Source: Qaidamihabitans albus
GTDB lineage: Bacteria; Actinomycetota; Actinomycetes; Mycobacteriales; Pseudonocardiaceae
Assembly: GCF_016464705.1 (NCBI RefSeq)
Contig: NZ_JAEHOB010000002.1
Location: 62,001 to 126,000, forward strand
DNA length: 64,000 nt
Reading direction: 5' to 3'
Each line of letters starts with the position of its first letter. Position 1 is the first letter of the stretch. Below, piece by piece: positions 57,692 through 64,000 of the stretch. The translations under genes and the position numbers were made by a program. The notes under the pieces were generated by a model, which did not search any database, was not told where the DNA came from, and worked only from the letters and a program-made list of their open reading frames with translations.

Positions 57692-59149
57692 TCACACCGC
57701 AGACTCCTCGGGACTGCGTTGCCGTGCGGGCACCAGCAAGCTCACGACGACGAAGACGACGAGGTTGGCGATGAGTCCGAGGATTCCCTCGTGGATGTCG
57801 AGCGGGTTCGCCTCCGCCCAGAGCTGGTAGTAGAAGTTGATCGCAATCCCCACGGCGAGCCCGGCGATCGCGCCGGCCGCCGAGGCACGGCGCCAGAACA
57901 GGGCGCCGTAGACCGCCGGTGCGAACTGAACGATGGCGCCGTACGCCCCCGCGAGCAGGCCGACGAGCGATTCGACACCGACGATGGCCAGGTAGTAGGC
58001 GACGGCGCCCACTCCGATGACCGCGCCTCGCATCGTCCAGACCTGTGCGCGCTCGGAGATCGCCGGACGGAGTGGCCGGACGACGTCGCGTGTGAACGTC
58101 ACCGAGGCGCCGTGGGTGATGGCGTCGGCCGACGACATCGCGGCCGCGAGCGCACCGGCCCCGATCAGGCCGAAGGCGAACGCGCCCATGGGAAGGACGT
58201 TGCTGACGAGATACGGCAGGATCTGGTCGGGATTGCCGACGTCGGCTTCGGAAACCTGGGTCACCGCCGCGAACCCGATGAACAGGACCGGGATCAGGAA
58301 AAGCGCGAAGAGCGGATAGGAGATGACAACCTGCTTGATGCGCCGCTCGGTGGTACTGAACGACTTCGTGAACAGGTGCGGCCACATCAGGAAGCCGATC
58401 CCCGAGACGAGCAGGATCGTGGTGAACTCCACGGCCCCCATCGTGGAACCGGTCTCGCCGATCGCGAGGAAGCCCGGACGCTCGGCGTCGATGGCGCGGA
58501 ACATCTCCCCCGGAGAACCGTGGAGATAGTCGACGACCCACAGGCCGATGACCCAGGCCACGATGAGCATCAGCGCACCCTGGATGACGTCGCTCCACGC
58601 GGCCGCGCGCACGCCTCCGGTCACCACGTAGACGATGACGATTCCATAGGCGATGAGCGCACCCGCCCACAGCGGGACCGTGCCCTGTGTCATCACGTTG
58701 AAGACGTACGCGACACCGGTGAGTTGCAGCGTAAGGTACTGGATGAACGCGGCGACGGCGACGAGGCCCATCACGATCACCAGCGTCTTGGAACGGTAGT
58801 GGTCGCGGACGAAGTCGCCCATCGTGAGGTAGCCGCGCTCCTTGCCCAGCCTGGCCAGCCGGGGCCCGATGATGTACCACGGGATCATGCCGAGCGCGAC
58901 GTAGCCGACGATGTAGAACGCCGCCGCGCCACGGGAGAACGCCCAGCCGGGTCCACCCAGGAACGCGAACGCGCTGAAGATCGTCCCGCCCATGAGGAAC
59001 CACATGACCACGAGCCCGAGGCCGCGTTCGGCAACGGCGTACTCCGAAAGCGACAGTTTCGAACGGCCACGGCCGGCGAGAAGGCCGACGACGAGCGCGA
59101 CGGCCAGGTAGCCGAGCATCAGGACCAGGGCCGTGTTTCCCGCCGACAT
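57692..59149 (-). CDS. sodium:solute symporter (SSS family)
   Basis: A 485-residue symporter with about 12-13 membrane helices. The family pattern AVAERGLGLVVMWFLMGGTIFSAFAFLGGPGWAF, GGVRAAAWSDVIQGALML and AMSSADAITHGASVTFTRDVVRP is clear. The last contains the conserved serine pair used for Na+ in LeuT-fold SSS transporters. Substrate is not decided, but family members paired with DUF3311 proteins often carry monocarboxylates or related small acids. Its ATG shares one base with the DUF3311 stop. Confidence 0.9.
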   Translation of the reverse strand: MSAGNTALVLMLGYLAVALVVGLLAGRGRSKLSLSEYAVAERGLGLVVMWFLMGGTIFSAFAFLGGPGWAFSRGAAAFYIVGYVALGMIPWYIIGPRLARLGKERGYLTMGDFVRDHYRSKTLVIVMGLVAVAAFIQYLTLQLTGVAYVFNVMTQGTVPLWAGALIAYGIVIVYVVTGGVRAAAWSDVIQGALMLIVAWVIGLWVVDYLHGSPGEMFRAIDAERPGFLAIGETGSTMGAVEFTTILLVSGIGFLMWPHLFTKSFSTTERRIKQVVISYPLFALFLIPVLFIGFAAVTQVSEADVGNPDQILPYLVSNVLPMGAFAFGLIGAGALAAAMSSADAITHGASVTFTRDVVRPLRPAISERAQVWTMRGAVIGVGAVAYYLAIVGVESLVGLLAGAYGAIVQFAPAVYGALFWRRASAAGAIAGLAVGIAINFYYQLWAEANPLDIHEGILGLIANLVVFVVVSLLVPARQRSPEESAV

Positions 59150-59391
59150 CAGCGTGCCCCCTTGCGGTACTCACGCCGGTAGACCAGAAAGAGGGCGACG
59201 GTAGCCGCCAGGGTCCAGAGCACGATCCACCACAGTGCCAGCGGCAGCCCGAGCACGATCGGTTCGACGCGGTTCGCGACGGCGTATACGGGAAAGCTGA
59301 GGACGACCGCCAGGGTGAGCCACGTGATGCCCACGACCTTCTCGGCCTGTGTCCAACGACCTGTGGGGATATCGGAGCTTGACTTGGGCAT
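59149..59391 (-). CDS. DUF3311 small membrane subunit
   Basis: An 80-residue protein with two hydrophobic helices (about 19-39 and 46-70) and a basic end (YRREYRKGAR), matching DUF3311. Such proteins precede SSS-type symporter genes in many actinobacteria and are thought to be small partners. The stop/start overlap with the symporter gene supports a pair. Confidence 0.85.
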   Translation of the reverse strand: MPKSSSDIPTGRWTQAEKVVGITWLTLAVVLSFPVYAVANRVEPIVLGLPLALWWIVLWTLAATVALFLVYRREYRKGAR

Positions 59392-59568
59392 CGGTCTGAC
59401 TCCTTCGGACGGCTACGCGGAGTTAGCGATCGAGGTGGGTCATGCCGTTGTTGTTCTCGCGCGCCGACGAACGTGACGCCGGGCGACGAGCACAGTCGAG
59501 CCGAACACGTCGTGAGGGTGACACGCCGTCCGATTCGTTTCAACCCCTAAGTATCTCCCCGCCCCACC

Positions 59569-59614
59569 CTCGTGAGTGCACACACGAGTTCTAACTCGCG
59601 CAGGCACTCACGAG
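59569..59614. repeat. 46-bp palindromic intergenic repeat, copy 6
   Basis: It runs CTCGTGAGTGCACACACGAG, TTCTAA, CTCGCGCAGGCACTCACGAG, with the outer 10-bp arms perfect and the inner arms partly mismatched. Unlike the other copies it is not at a recognisable gene 3' end. It marks the left border of the gene-poor region. Confidence 0.88.
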
Positions 59615-59846
59615 GGGAGGGCTCACATGTTGGTCTTGTCCAGGCTGGTCTTCGTGAGGTGGTCGTTCGGCGCCTGTTCCCGGCTTGACCTGTGGAATTA
59701 CATCACTGTAGTTCTCAGCCGTTTCCGGCCTCACCTGACGTCAGAGGGCCTAATGCGTGATCTTGCGCGAAGGTCACGATCGCCCACGGACAATCCCCGC
59801 GATCGTTGCCGAGCCTGTGCGGGGCCGGCTCGAGTCATCCCGGAAC

Positions 59847-59915
59847 CCCGATCGCGCTTGGCGCGGTGTTCACTGACGGAAGGCACCTACGCGACGTCAC
59901 AACAGCGCGATCGGG
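59847..59915. repeat. 12-bp separated inverted repeat
   Basis: CCCGATCGCGCT (59847-59858) and AGCGCGATCGGG (59904-59915) are exact reverse complements with 45 bases between. No gene is close. It could be a stem-loop, a binding site pair or an element end. Confidence 0.55.
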
Positions 59916-60032
59916 CCCGAAGCGGGGTTGACGCCAGTGGCCCCGTAAGACACTCGCGGCGAGCGGGGATGTGACCGCCGAACCCACACAACTTGATACC
60001 GCGACCACACGTCCGGCAACGCCTACGCCGAC

Positions 60033-60173
60033 ATGCTCTGGCAGCCCACCCAGCGAGGCACGAGCGTCCGGGTGGGTTGCGCCCGTTCGGCGGGCGCTCC
60101 GCTCCGCGACCTGCGGGACCGGCTTGAAGACGTACAGAAAGTCATCACCGGACTGCGCACGCTAGAGACATGA
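60033..60173 (+). CDS. small ORF or gene remnant upstream of the ATP-grasp gene
   Basis: A 46-residue open frame: MLWQPTQRGTSVRVGC at the N terminus and a helical, heptad-like end (LRDLRDRLEDVQKVITGLRTLET). Codon use looks protein-like but no family is recognised and no ribosome site is seen. It may be the 3' end of a decayed gene, since the frame is open for only 12 codons upstream. The ATP-grasp gene begins 193 bases later. A link between the two is speculative. Confidence 0.3.
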   Translation: MLWQPTQRGTSVRVGCARSAGAPLRDLRDRLEDVQKVITGLRTLET

Positions 60174-60366
60174 CACGATACGATCGATTTCGGACATGGG
60201 GAATCCACGCCATGTTCCGGGCGAGCGTCAGTCAACTGACCATGATCTCTGTCCGTCCTCGCACCGGCTCGTGTGAACTTATCAGGGCTCCAGGCCTGGG
60301 TTTCCGGCGGATGCGGTAGGGGAATCCTGTCGCGTCGTCGCCATTGAGGGTCGGAGAGGTGATGTG

Positions 60367-61641
60367 ATGCCTTACAACGTGTTCGTGCTGGGCTTTGACG
60401 AGCACAATCAGCGAGTCTTGGAGGACCTACCCGATGCCGATCAGTACCGGTTCCACCCGTTGCTGACCATCGACGAGTTGCAGCACGGCGAGGACATCCC
60501 GTTGCGCGCGTTGCTGGAAAAGGCCCAGATGCAGCTAGAAAACTTCGATGAACCGGTCGACGCGATCATCGGCTTCTGGGACTTCCCGGTCAGCACCATG
60601 GTCCCAATTCTGTGCAAGCGGCATGGCGGGCTTCCCGGCGCGAACCTGGAATCAGTGGTCAAGTGTGAGCACAAGTACTGGAGCCGTCTTGAACAGCAGA
60701 AGGTGATCGACGCATACCCCCGCTTCGGCCTGATCGACCTCGAACACGACACCAGCCCGCCGCAGGGTGTGGGCTTCCCGATGTGGGTCAAACCAGTCAA
60801 GTCCTTCTCCTCCGACCTCGCCTTCGGCGTCGCGAACATCGATGAGTTCCGGGATGCGCTGGAACAGATCCGCGAGGGCATCTGGCGGGTCGGGGAGCCG
60901 TTCGACATCCTGCTCGAACATCTTGAGCTGCCGCCCGCGATCGCGGATGCTGGCGGCCAGTCGTGCGTCGCCGAAGAGAGTGCCACCGGGCGGCAGCTGA
61001 CCGTCGAGGGCTACCGCTATCAGGGCCGCACGCACGTCTACGGCGTAGTCGACTCGGTCACCCACGACGACAACCCCAGCTTCGTCCGCTTCCAGTACCC
61101 CGCCGCGGTGCCCGACCGGGTCAGTGACGAGATGGCCGATATCTCGGCACGCATCCTCAATCAGGTTGAGCTGGATAACACGACCTTCAACATCGAGTTT
61201 TTCTGGGACGAGGGCACAGACAACCTATCCGTCCTAGAGGTCAACCCCCGGCACTCGCAAAGCCACGCCGAGCTGTTCGAGCAGGTCGACGGGGCATCCA
61301 ACCACCGGACCATGGTGCTGCTCGCGCTCGGCCTCGACCCGGGCACGCCGCACCGCGCGGGCCCCTACCCGGTGGCAGCCAAGTGGTTCCTGCGGCGTTG
61401 GGAGGACGGCGTCGTCCGCCGTCACCCCACCGATGACGAAATCGCCACCGTGGAACGGGACCTCGACGGCGTCACTATCGACGTCATCGCTCATGAAGGC
61501 GACCGGCTCTCCGAACTCGGCGACCAGGACAGTTACAGCTACAAGATCGCCAACATCTACATTGGCGGTGAAGACGACTGCGACCTAAGGGTCAAGTTCG
61601 AGCAGTGTGCCGAGAGGCTTCTGTTCGAGTTCGACGAGTAG
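60367..61641 (+). CDS. ATP-grasp domain ligase of unknown substrate
   Basis: A 424-residue ATP-grasp enzyme. An N-terminal Rossmann-like domain (YNVFVLGFDEHNQRVLEDL; AIIGFWDFPVSTMVPIL) precedes the central ATP-grasp fold (VKCEHKYWSRLEQQKVIDAYP; FPMWVKPVKSFSSDLAFGV with the ATP lysine), ending with Mg2+ ligands in VLEVNPRHSQSHAEL. A C-terminal domain has YPVAAKWFLRRWEDGVVRR. ATG 60367 follows GGAGAGG. GTG 60364 is an alternative. Codon use looks less GC-biased than in the rest of the window. It would join a carboxylate to an amine or thiol using ATP, but no partner genes are nearby. Confidence 0.75.
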   Translation: MPYNVFVLGFDEHNQRVLEDLPDADQYRFHPLLTIDELQHGEDIPLRALLEKAQMQLENFDEPVDAIIGFWDFPVSTMVPILCKRHGGLPGANLESVVKCEHKYWSRLEQQKVIDAYPRFGLIDLEHDTSPPQGVGFPMWVKPVKSFSSDLAFGVANIDEFRDALEQIREGIWRVGEPFDILLEHLELPPAIADAGGQSCVAEESATGRQLTVEGYRYQGRTHVYGVVDSVTHDDNPSFVRFQYPAAVPDRVSDEMADISARILNQVELDNTTFNIEFFWDEGTDNLSVLEVNPRHSQSHAELFEQVDGASNHRTMVLLALGLDPGTPHRAGPYPVAAKWFLRRWEDGVVRRHPTDDEIATVERDLDGVTIDVIAHEGDRLSELGDQDSYSYKIANIYIGGEDDCDLRVKFEQCAERLLFEFDE

Positions 61642-61710
61642 GTTTGCGACACCCACGACAGCGGATCGTTTTGGACGACATTCACTGTCTGCGCATGGCA
61701 TCTCAGAACT

Positions 61711-61729
61711 ATGACCCGCTTCGGGTCAT
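61711..61729. terminator. short perfect hairpin at the transposase 3' end
   Basis: ATGACCCG (61711-61718) and CGGGTCAT (61722-61729) with a 3-base loop. It overlaps the stop codon of the decayed transposase and could act as terminator or as part of the element's end. Confidence 0.5.
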
Positions 61730-62467
61730 GCTGGGAGGATCCCGACGAGGTAGGTGGTGGCGTGCTTGTCGTAGCACGTGGCGATGGCGCGCCATCGTTT
61801 GAGCCGACCGAAACCGTGTTCGACGGTGTTGCGGTTTGTCCGCCAGCAACCGAAACGCCTCGGTATCACCGTGCTGGTGTGCTGCCAGCAGTGGCTTCAG
61901 ATAGGGGTTGTCGCCGGCCTGGCCGGGTGAGAGCAGCACGGTCAACCGGCAACAGAACTCGTCGGTCAGCGCGTGGATCTTGGTGCTCATCCCGCCCCGG
62001 GAGCGACCCAAGGCATGGCCAGCTGACTCGGTGGCGAGATTCGTGTCATTCGATCGACCCCCCGTGTGGGCATCGCGCAGCGCACCGGCGGCATGTTGAT
62101 TTGCGCGAGCAACGGTGGAATCGATGGACAGAAGATTGCGTAACTGTTCATCACGCTCGGGAGCGGCAGCCCGCACCGCCGCGAAAATCCGCACATAGGT
62201 GCCGTCATCGGCCCAGCGACGGTGCCGTTCCCAGTCGACTGCCACGCCCCGAAATGATCAGGAACGTCCCGCCGCGGTGACCCGGTGCGGGAGCGCCAGA
62301 TGACCCGTTCCAGCGTCAACCGGTGATCATTCCATGGCCGCCCCTGATGTCCCCCACAGGTAGGACCGGCTCGATCAACGCCCATAACTCGTCAGAGATC
62401 TCGTCCGTACGCAGCACTCGTTGAGCATCGCGCACCGACCACCCAATCTTTTAGCAGACACGCCCTA
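61726..62467 (-). mobile_element. degenerate IS5-type transposase remnant
   Basis: Reading the minus strand, an IS5-like transposase can be followed in pieces in different frames: RTDEISDELWALIEPVLP near 62400, GRPWNDHRLTLERVIWRSRTGSPRRDVPDHFGAW, then WERHRRWADDGTYVRIF, and SIDSTVARANQHAAGA with the first DDE aspartate, GRSRGGMSTKIHALTDEFC and LLSPGQAGDNPYLKPLL. After LLADK the central catalytic part is missing and the sequence resumes, out of frame, with NRNTVEHGFGRLKRWRAIATCYDKHA. At least two frameshifts and an internal deletion make it inactive. The right end has GTGTCTGCTAAAAGAT, like an IS terminal repeat. The left end was not identified. Confidence 0.82.
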
Positions 62468-62924
62468 GCCAGTTCCGGTCCATTCGGCACTGCGCGCGCC
62501 CGACCGGCATCGCCGATTCGTGCACGTCTAGGGACTCGGCGGATTGCGGCGTGGGCCGCGACAGGGTGAGCTTCTCGACTGGCAGGCCACGACCGTCACG
62601 CACAATGACCTACCCCGAACCGCGTCCGTTAATGCGCGTGATAGACCACTTCGCGTTGCCTCCCACGAAAAAGGCAGCTCTCGCAGAGCGGCTGGGCCGC
62701 TTCTTCGTAGACGGTGTCGGAAGGTAGCGCCGATTCCGTCGGCTGTTGCGCTCAACCGACGGAATCTGAGCCGGCCTAGCGTTCCCGGGCACGCTGGCAG
62801 CCTGGAGAGGGCTGTACCCGGAAACAGTGGGCGTCAAACCTCCGGAACTCAAGGGTATCTCGATCTCGTAAGTTGGCTGTGGCAAAGTTGGCCAGTGCGA
62901 CGGTGATCGGGAGGTGGTTGCGCT
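62468..62924. other. intergenic stretch between IS remnant and GAF-ANTAR gene
   Basis: About 457 bases with no recognised gene. The only protein-like frame is a 40-codon plus-strand ORF at 62605-62727. The last ~20 bases contain the GGGAGG ribosome site (62909-62914) of the broken GAF-ANTAR gene. Confidence 0.5.
62605..62727 (+). CDS. possible 40-residue small protein
   Basis: The frame encodes MTYPEPRPLMRVIDHFALPP followed by TKKAALAERLGRFFVDGVGR. The amino-acid composition is protein-like, with an amphipathic C-terminal helix, and differs from the Arg/Pro/Ala-rich shadows typical of this GC-rich DNA. No good ribosome site or known family is seen. It may be a remnant. Confidence 0.25.
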   Translation: MTYPEPRPLMRVIDHFALPPTKKAALAERLGRFFVDGVGR

Positions 62925-63628
62925 GTGACGGATGCGCGGGAGTGGGAAGAACTGGCCGCGGCGCTGGCGCTAATGGCTCGTGACCTGCTGGCTCAGGGCT
63001 CGGTGCAAAGACGCTGGATCGGATCGTGGCGCACGCGGTGGACCTGGTGGATGGCTGCGAGGCTTCCGGGATCCTCGTGGTCCGCGACAGCCGAGTGATG
63101 ACTCTGGCGGTCACCGATCACGTGGCCCGGGTTTCGGACCGGCTTCAGGGTGAGCTGCGCGAGGGGCCGTGTTTCGACGCCGCCTACTACAAGCAAGAGG
63201 TCTTCCGAGTCGCCGATATGACCACCACCGAGGAGAGGTGGCCGCTTTACGCGCCGAAGGCCCGCGAGATCGGGGTGGGCAGCATGATGGGCTTCCTGCT
63301 GTTCACCAATGGGGACAACGATCTGGGAGCCCTGAACCTCTATTCCTCACGGCCGGGGGCGTTCACCGAACGCTCCGAACAGGTGGGCTGGATGCTGGCC
63401 TCGCACGCGGCTGTGGCGTTGTCCAGCGCCCGCACCCACGCTCAACTGGTCGAGGCGATCGGTACTCGCCAGGAGATCGGTGAGGCCCTCGGCATTCTCA
63501 TGGAACGGCACCAAGTCGGTGAGCAGGAGGCGCTCGCGCGGCTCACGAAGGTCTCGCAGGACCGGAACGTCAAGATCCGGGAATTGGCGGCCATCATCAA
63601 CCGCACGGGCGAGGTCCCCCGGCGTTGA
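62925..63628 (+). pseudogene. GAF-ANTAR regulator gene with a frameshift
   Basis: The gene starts at GTG 62925 behind GGGAGG and encodes EWEELAAALALMARDLLAQGSVQ. At 63006-63010 one base is missing: the continuation TLDRIVAHAVDLVDGCEASGILVV is in the next frame, preserving the usual SVQKTLDRIVAHAV junction. From there to 63628 the frame is intact and holds a GAF domain (LQGELREGPCFDAAYY, GALNLYSSRPGAF) and an ANTAR domain (IGTRQEIGEALGILMERHQVGEQEALARLTKVSQ). It is either a recent pseudogene, a sequencing error, or translated from an internal GTG at 63026. It is related to the gene at 15389. Confidence 0.8.
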
Positions 63629-63711
63629 CTAGCTAGACGGCCCCGGGGACGCGCGAAGTCGGCCAGATGACCGGGGAGAGCGTTGCACCTATGCGCTGGT
63701 GGAGCTGACTG

Positions 63712-64000
63712 ACCGGCGTCTTGGCCAGCCAGCACCGTCTTGGCGAAGGTCACCACCGTTTCGGGTTCGGCCAGCAGAACGTCGCCGCCGAGGTAGCACA
63801 CAACGATGATGTCCTCGCCGGCTCCAGTCTCGATGCCCATGGCCGACCCGTGGGTGGGATCCTAGAACAGCGCGACATCACGCCATGGGATGTCAGCTAG
63901 GCGTCCGTCAACGCCAGGTAGACGGTGGCGGGAGTGGCCGCCTCGCAACTGACGCTTTCCAGCCCGACTCCGAGCCCGCATGCGACGCGCTGCACGTAGC
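63712..64000 (-). pseudogene. broken DUF6292-family gene, running off the right edge
   Basis: On the minus strand the right edge encodes YVQRVACGLGVGLESVSCEAATPATVYLAL followed by a TAG. Shifting one base restores LADIPWRDVALF, then a second TAG where a tryptophan is expected, then DPTHGSAMGIETGAGEDIIVVCYLGGDVLLAEPETVVTFAKTVLAG. The joined pieces match the DUF6292 pattern common in Pseudonocardiaceae, a family of unknown function often next to XRE and DUF397 genes. One frameshift and one nonsense change indicate a pseudogene. The 5' end is outside the window. Confidence 0.65.

Larger units (their letters stand above)
59392..60032. other. gene-poor stretch before the ATP-grasp region
   Basis: About 640 bases without a convincing gene. 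It holds palindrome copy 6 and a separated inverted repeat, CCCGATCGCGCT at 59847-59858 and AGCGCGATCGGG at 59904-59915 (12 bp, 45-base loop). An open frame at 59576-59974 starts inside the palindrome, resembles nothing known and is not called. Confidence 0.6.

Noticed and set aside
18816-59614. The recurring 46-bp repeats as a CRISPR array
   Set aside because: Copies are kilobases apart, palindromic, lack spacers and have no cas genes nearby.
59576-59974. A 132-codon plus-strand frame
   Set aside because: It begins inside palindrome copy 6 and its translation has no family resemblance or ribosome site.
60300-60323. GTTT-N15-GGGGA before the ATP-grasp gene as another stress promoter
   Set aside because: The -10 mismatches at the conserved T and the surrounding region is decayed, so it was not called.
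1-64000. A large polyketide or non-ribosomal peptide cluster
   Set aside because: No ketosynthase, adenylation or carrier domains occur. The biosynthetic genes present are glycan- and cyclitol-type.

Overview
The window is high-GC DNA with GTG starts, dense 1-4 base stop/start overlaps, F420-dependent and Holin-X/DUF3618/DUF4235 proteins, GAF-ANTAR regulators and DUF6292. Together these point to an actinobacterial chromosome, most likely Pseudonocardiaceae (Amycolatopsis/Prauserella/Saccharomonospora-like). That placement is inferred from gene content. No rRNA, tRNA, CRISPR array or intact prophage was seen.

0-9 kb holds the 3' end of an amino-acid oxidase, an amidase, a complete fructose PTS operon (fruR-fruK-IIA-fruA-ptsH) with a good sigma-A promoter and a repeated operator-like heptamer, a haem-oxygenase-fold metalloenzyme, and a small envelope operon (Holin-X, DUF3618, DUF4235, HemK-like methyltransferase, CDGSH protein). 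9-13 kb is a stress module: an RsbW-like anti-sigma factor, a large catalase with a GNNT-N15-GGGTA promoter, an SDR and a DUF4383 membrane protein.

13-32 kb is dominated by surface-glycan genes. There are two GT4 glycosyltransferases, a ClpC-type chaperone, two GT2 enzymes with a pyruvyl-transferase-like protein, a UDP-xylose-synthase-like enzyme, and an eight-gene translationally coupled run: carbamoyltransferase, GT2-GmhB fusion, GT9, gmhA, hldE, SDR, GT9 and UDP-glucose dehydrogenase. The run looks like heptose-nucleotide synthesis and heptosyl transfer. Several transcription units here carry stress-sigma-type promoters (GTTT-N15-GGGTA or close variants), some placed so close to the start codon that the mRNA would be leaderless. 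A CBS protein, an anti-anti-sigma factor and a toroid-fold protein follow.

34-42.7 kb is an eight-gene minus-strand operon resembling the ebo cluster: inositol-phosphate-synthase-like enzyme, EboC prenyltransferase, a TIM-barrel/EboA fusion, TatD hydrolase, EboE, an alkaline-phosphatase-fold enzyme and two more TIM-barrel isomerases. 42.8-51.5 kb is a second minus-strand operon: CUT2 sugar ABC transporter, Gfo/Idh oxidoreductase and a 1267-residue secreted ThuA/sugar-dehydrogenase/PKD/CBM/DUF1080 protein. This suggests uptake and oxidative degradation of a glycoside.

51.5-59.4 kb is mixed: a GT39-like membrane transferase, a methyltransferase coupled to an unknown membrane-anchored protein, an F420-type oxidoreductase preceded by a KstR-like operator, an XRE-cupin regulator, a 5'-truncated acyl-CoA carboxylase gene and an SSS transporter with a DUF3311 partner. 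59.4-64 kb is gene-poor and decayed: an isolated ATP-grasp enzyme, a degraded IS5-type transposase, a frameshifted GAF-ANTAR gene and a broken DUF6292 gene. Six copies of a 46-bp palindrome lie at gene 3' ends across 18.8-59.6 kb.
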